Assembly (NCBI GenBank): GCA_947561395.2
Contig: OX387193.1
Span: 5,890,001 to 5,954,000 of the forward strand
Length of the DNA: 64,000 nt
Source of the DNA: Buxus sempervirens
Taxonomy: Eukaryota > Streptophyta > Magnoliopsida > Buxales > Buxaceae
Reading direction: 5' to 3'
The notes under the pieces: generated by a model
The model's database searches: none
The model's input: the letters and a program-made list of their open reading frames with translations, nothing else
Told to the model about the DNA's origin: nothing
In this document: positions 46,094 to 58,367 of the stretch, one piece after another
Position numbering within the stretch: the stretch's first letter is position 1
Layout of the letters: each line of letters starts with the position of its first letter
Position numbers and translations under genes: made by a program

Positions 46094-47091
46094 CCGAAAA
46101 GGTATACCGGTCCTCCTCATGACGGCATCGTCTTGCATCAGGACCCAACAAAACGAACCACCATGAGACGCTTTTTGTTACGCAAGTGATATGGACCCCG
46201 TTCGAGTTATTCAACTTTAGACACCTTGTATGGTCCCACATAGCAACCTATAAAGAAGTGGGAGTAAGATAGATGGCTTTAAGAGTAAACGAAAGATCAA
46301 AGTGCTGTTCTTAAAGGGTCTCACTTCAAAGAGCGTGAGATAAGTGACTTTAGGAGTAGTTATAATGTGCACGTAGATATAGATTTGATGCCATTTTTAC
46401 CTGTTAAGATGTATAATTTTTAAACATATTCAATGGCTTAAGTAATTTAAGAAACCTTAATTGAATTTATGTGCTATTTAATAAATTAATGGCAAGTAGA
46501 TGCCGGATTCTTATAAATATATTTAATCAAACACCCAAAAAAATTTAAAAATTCCGTACACTTTTTCACGCAAACATTCCTATTATGGATAAGTATAATA
46601 GATAGAAATATAAATTATTAAGTCTATTTTGAAGACTATAAAATTGATGGTGGGGGTGGGCACATGAACAAGTGCGGGGTGCTACCCATTGCAATAAGAG
46701 GCGTAAACTAATAAACAAACAAACACAAGCAACTTTATATAAAAAAATCCAGTAAATTAAACTCTCAGCAAAGTTTTAGACAGCTGTGGTACCATAGTTA
46801 CCAAAATGCCCTCAAATAATTGATCGGTTCGTTTCGAGCAACTTTAAACGTGTAGGATTCCAATAAGGGGATGAAATCCTCTGCCGCATAGCCTGTGCTG
46901 CAGACTAGCAGCCTCCGTTAGATTGCTGCCACGTTCAGCATGTCACGGAAAATAAGTTACTGCGGACAGATCGAAAGTGCCCAAGTTCTCCAATGCTAGC
47001 ACGCTCAAACTGACCGCCGTTTCAGCCCACGTGTCTAACCTTCCCGAGATCAACCTCCACCAATGACACATCTCTCCTCTCCCCTCCGCTG

Positions 47092-47100
47092 TATATAAGG
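47092..47100 (+). promoter_or_regulatory. TATA box of the AAE3 gene
   Basis: TATATAAGG, 135 bases before the start codon, after a pyrimidine-rich stretch. Confidence 0.65.
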
Positions 47101-47226
47101 CGACCGTTTCGCGTCTCTCAAGCATCTCATTCATCTTCTCTCTCCCGAATCTCATCGCATCCGTGTTTATCTCTTCCAAAGCAGACCGTAGATACCTAGT
47201 AGAATCCAAATCGGAGGATCAGTTCA

Positions 47227-50200
47227 ATGGAATCCATCACGCTCACCGGTTTATTGAAGCATGCCGCCAGTGAGTTCCCGTCCCGGCGGGCCTTGTCCGT
47301 TTCCGGAAAGTTCGACCTCTCACATGCTCGATTGCAGGATCTCGTCGAGCAAGCCGCCTCTCGACTCGTCGCTTCCGGTGTTAATCCCGGCGATGCCGTC
47401 GCTCTTACGTTTCCGAACACCGCCGAGGTTCGATTTCTCTCCCTGTTATTTTTTTAATCTCTCTTCAAGGCTTCAAGCATATTACATCGCATCCCCTACC
47501 AGCACCAGATCGATTTTACTAATCTCTGCACATTAAATATTAGGATTGTTTATATTTTATTTGATTGTTTTGCAGTTTGTGATCATGTTCTTGGCTGTAA
47601 TCCGAGCTCGAGCCATAGCTGCGCCGCTTAATTCAGCGTACACTTCGGATGAGTTTGAGTTCTACTTATCTGATTCGGAGTCGAAGATACTCTTGACATC
47701 GCAAGAAGGAAACAAGTCGGCTGAAGCCGCCGCTACGAAGCTCAACATTCCTCACACTACTGTTGCGCTCTCTCACGCCGATGGCGAAGTAGTACTATCT
47801 TCATCCCATCCAGACTCGAAGCCTGATTCGATCGCCGGAATCGTGAACGACCCATCGGACGTAGCGCTCTTCCTCCACACTTCCGGTACTACAAGCCGAC
47901 CTAAAGGCGTGCCTCTGACTCAGCTTAACCTTGCCTCCTCGGTTCAGAACATTAAATCGGTGTACAGACTCACTCAGTCGGACTCTACCGTGATCGTCCT
48001 CCCGCTCTTCCACGTTCACGGTTTATTAGCCGGATTGCTGAGTTCGCTTTGCGCCGGCGCTGCCGTGACTCTCCCAGCAGCCGGACGATTCTCGGCGTCA
48101 ACGTTCTGGTCAGACATGCTTGCCTACGGCGCCACGTGGTACACTGCCGTTCCTACGATCCACCAGATCATATTAGATCGCCATCTCAGCAAGCCGGAGC
48201 CGTCTTACCTGAAGCTGCGATTCATACGGAGCTGCAGCGCGTCTCTCGCTCCAATAATATTGGCACGGCTTGAGGAAGCTTTCGGCGCGCCGGTGTTGGA
48301 GGCTTACGCTATGACAGAGGCCTCACATCAAATGACGTCGAACCCTTTGCCTGAGGACGGCGTGCACAAGCCCGGCTCAGTTGGGAAGCCGGTGGGGCAG
48401 GAGCTGGCGATCTTAGACGAGAACGGTGTATCACAACCGGCGCAGGTTAGCGGGGAGGTGTGTATAAGGGGACTGAACGTAACTAAGGGATACAAAAATA
48501 ACCCTGATGCTAATAAGACTGCTTTCTTGTTCGGGTGGTTTCACACCGGAGATATCGGGATTCTTGATGCCGACGGTTACTTGCATCTCGTCGGTCGGAT
48601 TAAAGAGCTAATCAACCGAGGAGGTAATTTTATTTTTTATTTCGAATTTAGCTTATTCATTAAAAATATTTTGAATGAACTCTCCCTTTATTTTTTTTTT
48701 TTCTCTTTTGTTAAAATACGATATCTTGATGATTAAAAAAAAAATCTTTAAAAAACTTTCAAGTCTCTTTACGAGGTCATATTAGCTGGAGCCTATACAT
48801 GTCAGTATCATTCACAGGCCATTCCCCTCGCCATTGGACCAGCAGATGCTCGATGTTCGAGCATGGGGCTCCAGCGGATTTCAAGTCCTTTTCTTTATAT
48901 TTTAAAATAAATCATTTTATTTCTTTTATTTTCTTTCTATCTCCAAGTTGTGGCTGCTATTTGCTAAACATGGGGATGCTAAAAAGGAACACGTCTTGTT
49001 ACTTTTAAACGAGAAGGGTCTAAAAAGTTGGCAAATTCTTCTACGGGTCTTGTTTGACTCTTACTCTAAAAAGAGATTTATAATTACATGATCCCATGAG
49101 GAACCTTTTATATTAATGGCTAAGACACAAGTTGCCTTGATCTAATGTTTTAACTTTTAACATCATGTAAAATTTTAGAAGAAATAACAAAGAAAAACGA
49201 TTCAAAAGAAGTTGTGAGTTTTGCGTTTATTTTGTTTGGCATTTAACGCATTGCATCGGTATGCGTTGCTTATTATGATCCCTCTAAAATAGTTGGACGC
49301 TCCATCTGATAATTTGGGACCACCAACCGATTGGAATCAGTCAAAGTCTGAAGTGGTTAGCTTTGCACCATCCCCAAAATAAATGATTTGGGTGTCAGAG
49401 CCGTAATTCTACTACAATACCGAAAACCACCTTTTATTGTAACGCACCCAAAAAGTTAAGATCCACTAATTTACATGTTTTGCCCAACTTATTTATGCGT
49501 AGGATGTACCAACTTTTCTGGAAACTACTGGTGAACTTTACGAGTAATTTTTATGTTGGAAGTACTTATTTGTTAATATGTTAGACATATGTACTTGTTT
49601 TTTTTTTGGGTGTATTAAAGATATACGGTTTAGCTAAATCACCAAACATAAGAAACAAACTAAGAGTGATATATATATCACTCTTAGTTTGTTTCTTATA
49701 TTTAATATTTTGGTGGACAAATGGGGAATGGGTTGGAAACTTGGAATATATGTAGATGGGGTCTGATTAGTTAGTTTGTTGTGGTGCTCTGTTGTCCCTT
49801 GCGTCATCGTACAGGGGAGAAGATATCGCCCATAGAAGTGGATGCGGTCCTATTGTCCCACCCGGATATTGCACAGGCTGTTGCTTTTGGAGTCCCGGAC
49901 GATAAATACGGCGAAGAGGTAAACGACATTTCCATTTCCTCCTCTTGTTGTTGGCTCTCTCTTTTTGATGGCCATGAAGATCAGGTGTATTAAACCATGT
50001 GAAAAATTGTTCCCACAAAACGATCTCTATGTGAATCCTATTTTGAGGAAATTGCTCTTATTATCTCGAATGCTAAATCATTGCTTATCCGCCTCTGTTT
50101 TACAGATAAATTGTGCTGTCATTCCCAGAGAAGGATCGAGCATCGACGAAGAAGAGGTGTTCAGGTTTTGCAAGAAGAATCTTGCAAGTTTCAAGGTCCC

Positions 50201-50324
50201 CAAAAGGGTTTTCGTCACTGATTCTCTTCCAAAGACTGCTTCTGGCAAGATTCAGCGACGGATAGTAGCCGAGCATTTCCTTTCTGAACTCTCGACTGCT
50301 AATGCGGTCAAGCCCGGTGCTTAA
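47227..50324 (+). CDS. AAE3: oxalate-CoA ligase-like acyl-activating enzyme (AAE3 type)
   Basis: Four exons: 47227-47427, 47576-48623, 49815-49918 and 50106-50324. They total 1,572 bases and give 523 residues, with GT-AG junctions. The ANL adenylating fold is complete: the P-loop LHTSGTTSRPKGVP, the YAMTEASH motif, WFHTGDIG, and the hinge near GRIKELINRGGEKISP. The C-terminal catalytic Lys lies in PKTASGKIQRR. The start MESITLTGLLKHAA, ALSVSGKFDLSHARL and the short middle section match the Arabidopsis AAE3 group. Those enzymes activate oxalate to oxalyl-CoA in the cytosol for oxalate breakdown and limit damage by oxalate-secreting fungi. Intron 3 is nearly 1.2 kb and contains a 52-base perfect palindrome. 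Confidence 0.95.
49648..49699. repeat. 52-bp perfect palindrome in AAE3 intron 3
   Basis: ATAAGAAACAAACTAAGAGT is followed by GATATATATATC and the exact inverse, with no spacer apart from the TATATATA centre. It may be a tiny foldback element. It lies about 115 bases before exon 3. Confidence 0.9.
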
Positions 50325-51456
50325 ACTTAAGCTCGTCTATTTCAACCTCCTACAGGCCTGTTTTGCAATGGAAGGTTTGGGGGATTATCTTTAAATTCGG
50401 TGATCTACGAGTCATTCAAGTGACTTAATTGAGGGAAATTATTTTTCTTGATCCCTATGTTGTGTTTAATATGAATGGCTTTTTCGAGTCTTAAGAATCT
50501 ACTCATTAATAATATCATGACACAAGAGAGTGCTTTGAAGAAATCTTGGTTGGATGAAACATGAACTAGAGGTATTTAAGATGTAGAACTTAGTAGTATC
50601 CAAAAGCTGATCTCGTCCTTCCAAATATCCAAACCTGCAGGTTGAGGGTGCACTACAGATGGAGCTAAAATAAATGGAATTGCTATTAGTAATTTCCGTA
50701 GACTCACAACCTCTTTGTGCTGCCAATAAATGTTGCTGCAAAGTGGTTCACTTTCAGAATTGGCCGTCCATAAGCACATTCATCAAGTTCTCTAAGAAGG
50801 CTAATTGTTTCTGGTGAATTTGTTAAGAGGGTACGGTCATTTCGAATCAGAACATAAAACATGGTCATATGAATGAACAGCAGCCACCTAAAAAGGCTTA
50901 TCAAATTTTCCCTTAGGAGTTAAATCTAGAGATCCTTCCCCAATGTTTTCTTTTATGTTCCATTTTTTTCAACCCCACTCCACTCAATGACTAAATCATC
51001 TGACTTCAATACCTTTGTGATTGAAGAATATAAACTATCGAACAAGACGAACTGCAGAGGTTCAAGATGATATATATTTATGGGGGAAACTAAATGGTGA
51101 ACCAGACGAAGCGTAGAGGTTGAATTGGACGAACAGAGGTTGACCACAAGCTGCAGAGGCAGGAAACCGAAGCCGTCTTAGAATGTGTTTTGGGGTCCGA
51201 TTCCGAATTCGATTCCGAATTTGATTCCGATATCATTCTAATTTCTTAGCGTGATATTAAAACCAACAAAAAAAGGGGAAACAAACGTATCCCACTCAAC
51301 TGCTAATTCTAAGTTCCTAATTATAATTGAACTGTGTTTAGCTTCTTGTTGAACAGTACGTTCTTTCCTTTCCCGTAACATCTTTTCCTGTTTTGATGAT
51401 CTTTAGCTTCCAATCCATCAGTGTTTCTGTATTTCTCAAGAGACTCTCAACCCAGC
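50325..51456. other. intergenic, no gene seen
   Basis: 3' region of AAE3 and upstream region of the F-box gene. Near 51200 the phrases GATTCCGAATTCGATTCCGAAT form a short direct repeat. No domain is recognised in the open frames. Confidence 0.5.
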
Positions 51457-52650
51457 ATGGCCGAGTGGTCGGAGCTTCCAAGAGACCTGTTACGGGTGAT
51501 TATTAATCGACTGAGTAGCGTTTCCGATCAAATCCGGTTTAGATGGGTATGCAGTTCATGGCGATCAGTTGCAGTAGAAAGCAAAATCCATCTTCTTGGG
51601 CTTATGATTCCAGGTAGAAGAACCACTTCCAGGAAACGTCGTTTCTTAACCTTTCCTGAATGCAGGGTCGCGAGACATCTCCCCCTGCGGGTACCCCATA
51701 TAGATTTGTGTCGCGGATCTCACCAAGGTTGGCTCGTAATGGCAAACAACGAACGCGACATGTATATGTTGAATCCCTTCTCGGATTCTCCACGAATCGA
51801 ACTTCCTCATATGAACACTCTCCCTGAGCGTCCGGAAGACTATCTACCCAGGCATGTATGGAGGATCAATAAAGCTATTATATCATCAGACCCTGGTGTA
51901 ATTCCAAACTCAGATTGCATGGTTTTACTCATTTATGAAGGTGGAGAGTTGGCCTTCTGTAAGGTTGGAGACAAAGCTTGGACAGCTATAGAATCTCCAA
52001 TGCACATTAATGACGCCATGTATTACCAAGGAAAGTTCTACGTCGTGCATTATAGTGGAGCAACGTTTGCTTGTGATCTCTCTACGCCATGTCCAAAGCT
52101 AGTCCAAGTTGCTCCTTCACTACCAAGTAGAAGACCCTTCTATAAAAAGTGGTACTTGGTGGAATCAGGAGGCAAGATCTTGTTGGTTTTAAGGATACGG
52201 GTGCTTGATTATGATATTAATCTTGATTATTATATTAGCAGTGAAGAGGAAGACCAAGATGTCGATGATCATGGTGACTGTGATGATGAAATCGATGATT
52301 ATAGCTATCGAACTATTAAGTTCAAAATCTACACGCTGGATACAAGTTCACAGAAATGGATTGGGACGAAGAGCTTAGGCGACTGTACCTTGTTCGTAGG
52401 TTTAAATAACTCGTTTTCTCTTTCAAGACCGGAGATTTTTGGCTGCAAAGGAAACTGCATGTACTTCACGGATGACAATGTTCACGGGCATATGCTTAAA
52501 TATCGTCCAGGCTACGACATGGGCATTTTCCACATGGAGGATTACGTAATTGGCCGTCTCTATCAAACTGGTTCGGAGTTGATGAGATTCATGCCACCTT
52601 CGATTTGGGTTACACCAATTAATCCATGGGAGAAGGCGCCAACGATTTAG
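51457..52650 (+). CDS. F-box protein with DUF295-type C-terminal domain
   Basis: Intronless gene for 397 residues starting MAEWSELPRDLLRVIINRL; the in-frame ATG 12 codons earlier is less likely. Residues 3-45 form an F-box (ELPRDLLRVI, then FRWVCSSWRSVAV), which would bind SKP1 in an SCF ubiquitin ligase. The remaining part, with GSHQGWLVM, MLNPFSD, DAMYYQGKFYVVHYSG and CTLFVGLNNSFSL, matches the DUF295 / SKIP23-like family. An acidic insert (EEEDQDVDDHGDCDDEIDD, about residues 264-282) sits in the middle. The substrate is unknown. Genes of this family are usually numerous and often poorly expressed, but no frame damage is seen here. Confidence 0.9.
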   Translation: MAEWSELPRDLLRVIINRLSSVSDQIRFRWVCSSWRSVAVESKIHLLGLMIPGRRTTSRKRRFLTFPECRVARHLPLRVPHIDLCRGSHQGWLVMANNERDMYMLNPFSDSPRIELPHMNTLPERPEDYLPRHVWRINKAIISSDPGVIPNSDCMVLLIYEGGELAFCKVGDKAWTAIESPMHINDAMYYQGKFYVVHYSGATFACDLSTPCPKLVQVAPSLPSRRPFYKKWYLVESGGKILLVLRIRVLDYDINLDYYISSEEEDQDVDDHGDCDDEIDDYSYRTIKFKIYTLDTSSQKWIGTKSLGDCTLFVGLNNSFSLSRPEIFGCKGNCMYFTDDNVHGHMLKYRPGYDMGIFHMEDYVIGRLYQTGSELMRFMPPSIWVTPINPWEKAPTI

Positions 52651-53725
52651 TTACTTTTGGTTACTTACTTTTTCTTCATTTTTATTGTCATTATGGTTTC
52701 TCTGAATTAAGTCTGCAACTACTTTTTTCTTTTCTTTCAGATCACTCCTGTTGATTTTCTATGTTCATATCTTAATGAACAAGGAGCCTTTCTTCTAAGT
52801 AATTTTTTTCTGTACTTAAACAGAAGCCACATATTTAAAGAATCAGCACCTAGAAGATTCATTGAGTCTGTTATCACTAATTCTTGATCTGTGATCATGA
52901 ACTAGAAAAGTCTATTATTGTTTATGGCTTCCAAATTCCAAGTTGGTTTTAATGTGAGTTGGGGTGGGGAGTGTGTTCTCACAGATCTTAAAATTATTCC
53001 GGGTCAGGTTCGGAATGGATCCAACAAGCCCTATAACTGAATGCTGTTATGAAACAGTTGTGGGTCTTGTCTGACTCTGGTTACCACTTTGCCTTGGACT
53101 TAACCCTCAAATGCCTGTTTTAACATGTACCCAGTACAACACATACTAAACAACGTATTTATAGCGTTTACTACTAAAATATTAACGGATTACCTTGACA
53201 ACCAAGAGTTTGGACTTCGAGTACAACCAGAAAACTGAGACTCAACAAACTGCGAACACAACCGTTTGAAAGGAGGATTAGATGACCGCAGCATATAGTA
53301 TTATTTGGAAGAAAAAATGAGTACCAAAAATTAATCTAGTTGCTATAGTAACATAAAATTATTGAAAAAGAATGCAACCTTCGGTTGATGGGCTCCCTCC
53401 AAGCTCCAACCACAAAATTCTGGAAATAAAAATGCTTGTCTAGTATAAGCAGAGCATGTTTTTTGAAAGCCAGTAAAACTTGCAACTTGCTGAAAATGGT
53501 AAAGATCATTCTGCAAATGGTTAATCACCAAAACATTCAGTAACACCCTAGTGCAATTTTCATAGCGCTTGGCAAATGATTAATCACCAAAACAAAGGCA
53601 ATAGGATATTGCAACAAGCAGAACCCTTGAGTAGAGCAATATCAGAACAAACAAAAATCAACTACATAATGGAAAGTAAAGTGCATCTGCATCTCCCCTA
53701 AGGCAAAACAAGAGCACTTGTCAGT
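52651..53725. other. intergenic between convergent genes, no gene seen
   Basis: 3' ends of the F-box gene and the beta-tubulin gene face each other. AT-rich; no repeats or motifs worth naming. Confidence 0.5.
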
Positions 53726-56358
53726 CTAGGCCTCCTGATATTCCTCTTCATCTTCATACTCTTCCTCGTCTGCAGTTGCATCCTGGTATTGCTGATACTC
53801 CGACACTAAATCATTCATGTTGCTTTCAGCCTCTGTGAATTCCATCTCATCCATTCCCTCTCCGGTATACCAATGCAAGAAAGCCTTCCTACGGAACATA
53901 GCTGTGAACTGCTCACTCACCCTTCGAAACATCTCTTGAATTGATGTTGAGTTGCCAATGAACGTTGACGCCATCTTCAGACCCGTTGGGGGAATATCAC
54001 ACACAGTGGACTTAACATTGTTTGGGATCCACTCCACAAAGTAGGATGAGTTCTTGTTTTGCACATTAATCATCTGCTCATCAACCTCCTTGGTGCTCAT
54101 CTTCCCACGGAACACAGCTGAAGCAGTTAGGTATCTGCCATGACGGGGATCAGCAGCACACATCATGTTCTTTGCATCCCACATTTGTTGTGTGAGCTCA
54201 GGGACAGTAAGAGCACGGTACTGTTGAGACCCACGGGATGTTAATGGTGCAAAGCCAACCATGAAGAAGTGCAACCGAGGGAAGGGGATGAGATTCACAG
54301 CCAGCTTGCGGAGATCAGAATTGAGCTGACCAGGGAACCGGAGGCAGCATGTGACCCCACTCATGGTGGCTGATATCAAATGGTTCAGGTCTCCAACTGT
54401 ACAAACAGAAAGAACCCATCAATGATGGTAATTTGTGAAAAAGAGGGGGGGGGGGGGGGGGGGAAATCCTGATCAAAAAGGCCATGACACATGGGCCACA
54501 TTACTGCCGGTAGCATCTATGGGGTGAAATCGGACCATGTGATCCCCATTAAATAGCGCCAACTAAATCAACCTAAGCAGCTGATGCATCAGATTCCTGG
54601 TCACCAGCGCTATTCATGCGAGTCCCAGATGTACTTTGCCTAAATGAGATAGAAGCAACTGACAAAAGAGTAACCAGCAAGAAATTGGCCAGATGCCTGT
54701 ATTTTTTCTTATATAATACTTCAAAATCCATAGCCCTGTCTTCCAAGATACAACTGAAACTATGAAACGTAAAATGTTTTCTATTTTCTTTCTGAGACTA
54801 AAGAAGATTTTTCTTAAGAAAATTAAATCACTCAATTCCAACTAAAAAAGGGAAAAATCCAAGACCCACGTGAGGTCACAGCTGTATCTGTGCTAAAGAG
54901 CAGTAATGAAACCAAGAACGATGAGATCAGAATAATGCAAAAAAAAAAAAAAAATTTAAGGAGATGATTTTAATAACAGAAAAAGATGGCCCAAATGAGA
55001 CATGGACACTTTCTGTCCCGTCAAATCTCCCCACGCCAACCACTTGAGTCACAAGGAACAAAACGAGTTGGCGATCAATGTAATTTCGCAGCATTGTAAC
55101 AACCGTTCAGCCGGATGCGGATAACAAACGAAATTGTTTATGAATAAAGTTGAGAGATAAAGCATGACCCGCTATCCCTTCTAAAAAGACATATCAACGA
55201 CTAACGAAATTGTTTATGAATAAAGTTGAGAGATAAGCATGACCCGCTATCCCTACTAAAAAGACATATCGACCAAGTGGGAAGCACCAACCGACGTTTC
55301 TCAGGCCGACGATTCCCGATCCATAATAACAATGAAAACAAATTGTAAGTAAATAAGTTCCTAACAATTGACGGAATCTGTGATCAGTAAGAGGGAACTT
55401 ACAGCTCGGTGTGGTGAGCTTGAGCGTTCGGAAGCAAATATCATAAAGCGCCTCATTGTCCAGAACCATACACTCGTCGGCGTTCTCAACAAGCTGGTGA
55501 ACAGAGAGAGTGGCATTGTAGGGTTCGACAACAGTGTCTGACACCTTTGGCGAAGGAAAAACAGAGAAGGTAAGCATCATTCGGTCTGGATATTCTTCCC
55601 TGATCTTCGAAATGAGAAGTGTTCCCATGCCTGAGCCAGTTCCACCTCCCAATGAATGGCACACTTGAAACCCTGAAATAAATCGACCAGAAAGCGAAAT
55701 ATGAGATCGCATAACAACGGAAATATCGAAACAGTCCGATTAAAGAATTGTCCATGCCAAAGGTAAAGAAAGGAAAAAGAAAAAGGACATCAAACAGGCG
55801 GAAGAACGCGCAACATAATCAAACAAAAGTGGTTGAAACGAAGTAACTAAGTGAAAAATCACAAAAACAGTACTTTAGGGCATAAATCAATGCATCAGAT
55901 TCATTCCAACAGACTTCATTCAGAATATAAAATCACAACTAAAAAGAACAAAACGAAGTGATACCTTGCAGACAGTCGCAATTCTCGGCCTCCTTCCTAA
56001 CAACATCAAGGACCGAATCAATGAGCTCCGCTCCTTCTGTGTAGTGACCTTTAGCCCAGTTGTTTCCTGCACCAGACTGGCCAAAAACGAAGTTATCAGG
56101 CCTGAAGATCTGACCGTAAGGGCCAGATCTAACACTATCCATCGTCCCGGGCTCCAGATCCATCAAAATAGCCCGAGGAACAAACCTCCCGCAACTCGCT
56201 TCGTTGTAGTAGACATTAACCCTCTCAAGCTGGAGTTCCGTGTCTCCATGGTACCTCCCCGTCGCATCGATCCCGTGCTCTAAGCACACAACTTCCCAGA
56301 ACTTGGCACCAATCTGGTTGCCGCACTGGCCTCCTTGAATGTGCAAAATCTCACGCAT
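53726..56358 (-). CDS. TUB: beta-tubulin
   Basis: Three exons: 56358-55965, 55672-55403 and 54396-53726. They total 1,335 bases and give 444 residues, with GT-AG junctions and the three-exon layout usual for plant beta-tubulins. It starts with the autoregulatory MREI, then [15 protein letters not shown]. The GTP-binding loop [24 protein letters not shown], and [10 protein letters not shown] are present, with the acidic tail [18 protein letters not shown]. It is the GTP-hydrolysing half of the microtubule subunit. Slightly unusual substitutions include [16 protein letters not shown] and [10 protein letters not shown]. Intron 2 (1 kb) contains a 76-base tandem duplication and 19 G in a row. Confidence 0.98.
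54445..54463. repeat. 19-base poly-G tract in the beta-tubulin intron 2
   Basis: Nineteen uninterrupted G on the plus strand (C on the coding strand), about 50 bases upstream of exon 3 in gene orientation. It lies close to the splice acceptor and would form part of a long C-run in the pre-mRNA. Confidence 0.85.
55127..55272. repeat. 76-bp tandem duplication in the beta-tubulin intron 2
   Basis: Two copies with period 76, each with ACGAAATTGTTTATGAATAA and CATGACCCGCTATCCC, differing by a few bases and one indel. Confidence 0.9.
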
Positions 56359-56509
56359 CCTCGAATTCAGTTAGCGAAACTAGGGAAAATGAGAGAATCT
56401 AACTGAAAACGCGAACAGATCTGAGTCGGAGATGTTGCAGACGGAGAGTATCGCTAATGGAGGCGAGAGGAGCCGAAGAGGAAATGGAGAAGACGAAGGA
56501 CGCGTCGCG

Positions 56510-56520
56510 TATTTATTTAG
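56510..56520 (-). promoter_or_regulatory. possible TATA element of the beta-tubulin gene
   Basis: TATTTATTTAG on the plus strand gives CTAAATAAATA on the minus strand, about 155 bases upstream of the ATG. A weak match. Confidence 0.35.
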
Positions 56521-58367
56521 GTTAAAAGTTAACGGCCGAAAGTGCCGTTTCGGATCGTTAAATTAACGGCGATTTAGTAACGCCGTTCTGTTTTAGTGGG
56601 AATTTGAATTTTGAAACGAAACATCGCGGCTAAGAGGCTCGTTTATTGAGTCGAGACGCTCTCAAGGATGTTCTAATCTTAACCGTGGAAACCATATCAG
56701 ACGGCTATAATCGCTTCCATGAGTTGACCGAACTACACGCCACGTTCTGGAAACCCTATCCGGAGATCTCAAATCATACGGTGGAGGTTATAGAGTCGCT
56801 AGTGTAAAAAGAGGGGCCGTGTCACGTGTGGCGGATGGAATCTAGCACGTGAGTCATGAAGATGGCGTGAACTGTTTAACTACTACGGAGGCTGATGATG
56901 CTGTTGATGTTTGAGCACGTGTGTGTCACATCCAACTCTTTCTGACTTGCCTCACGTGATCTGTGATTTGCTTTGCCTTTCTTTCCTTTTCTTTTTTTCT
57001 TTTTGGATTTTACAGCCCGAAAATCATAATTAAAAATATTAATTCACAAATTTGTCCCCTCATTATTTATATTAAAAGTAAAAATATTTATTTATACGTT
57101 GAGTACTACAAATGGCCTAAGGGAAGATGTGAATCGGATATAAGTTTTTCACATTTGAGCCAATGTTGGAACGTTGAACCAACCAATTAAAAGGTAATCT
57201 TGGTATTTAATTTTAAATAATTAGAATAAAATGTGCAAAATTGTCAATATATATTTTATCTATTTTACCACCATACACATAACAAATTTTAAGGTGGTAA
57301 ACTAATATTTCAAAAACTTCAAGAGAAAGAGTGGGATGATCAAAAACCTCGAGGGACTTTCATTCTTAAAGGCAAGATCCTGTGACTTTCATTGGCCCCA
57401 TTAATTAAATAAATCTCAGCCTTTTTTGCTTTGTTCCTCTTTAATGCAAGATCCTGTGACTTTCCCTGGCCCTATTAATTAAACAAATCTCGGCTAGTAA
57501 CCAATAAATACCTAAAAACACTACCAGTCAAGGTAGGTACACTTAAATACATCAAAAACTTTTTTTTTTTTTTTGGTTGCAAATATCAATTAATATGTTT
57601 TGGCCACAGCAATGGAGATTTAAATAATTCAAATTTATAGATGTTTAAATTTTGATATATGCCTAACTTATAATTCTCAAGGTTATAAATTAAACAGGGT
57701 TTCAAAAACCAAACCAATCATTAGAATTTTGGACAAAGATATTTCAATTGTTAATTCAACCTTGGGTCATGTTTGATTATTAAACAAGTGTTTAGAGACT
57801 TCAGAGTATCAAACTTAGGGATGTCAAACGGCTCCAACTAGGCACAACAAGTGTTACATTTTTTATTTACATTTTATTTTTTAAATTTAATAATGAAAAA
57901 AATGAATAGGCAAAGGAGCCTGCCATTAGGCGTGCCTTATGAAACTACATGTTTTATTTTTAAGGTTTCAAGTTTAAACAGTCATATTTCTAGTCTTCTA
58001 CTTTTTATTTTTTGGACCTGCTTACGCTCAATTATCTAATTCTTAAGGGCCCATGCAAAACCCTGTAACCCATACTCACATGGCCTGATTTCTCTATTCT
58101 ATTTCATTTAAAACACAGAAAATTACAAAATTGCTTCCTCTCTTACATGCAGTCTGCACGTGCACCTTGCACGTGCACCTCGTAGTTTGTATTAAGATTT
58201 TACATGTTACAGTGTCATTTCTCTATTCTACCCTCCGCGGCGCTCAATAGGGTTGTAAGCAATCTTCCGGGTTTCCGATTCACGAACCCGTTGTCTGTCT
58301 GTCCTGGTGTCCGTTTGTGTTTGAAACTTTGTTTCTAGTTGATTTCCTCCAGAAGTGGAGGCGGAAG
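56521..58367. other. divergent intergenic region between beta-tubulin and the CCHC gene
   Basis: No gene. It includes GC-richer promoter DNA of beta-tubulin, CACGTG boxes at 56824, 56845, 56913 and 58155 (potential bZIP/bHLH sites), AT-rich spacer, and a 74-base tandem repeat at 57372-57515. Confidence 0.5.
57372..57515. repeat. 74-bp imperfect tandem duplication
   Basis: GCAAGATCCTGTGACTTTC, then GGCCC and ATTAATTAAA, then AAATCTC repeat with period 74. Confidence 0.8.

Larger units (their letters stand above)
44728..47226. other. divergent intergenic region between GSTT and AAE3
   Basis: The two genes are transcribed away from each other. The space holds two MITEs (listed separately), a truncated relative at about 46865-46955 (GATGAAATCCTCTGCCGC), and AT-rich DNA. 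A stretch at 45180-45400 contains repeated phrases (TTGATATGGC; GACCATAATAG or GACCATAGTGG with GTTTCCTCC or CTTCCTCC) of unknown origin. Confidence 0.5.

Noticed and set aside
36362-50324. GPX, GSTT and AAE3 in a row as a stress-defence gene cluster
   Set aside because: The genes have separate promoters, different orientations and unrelated substrates; ordinary neighbours by chance is the simpler view.
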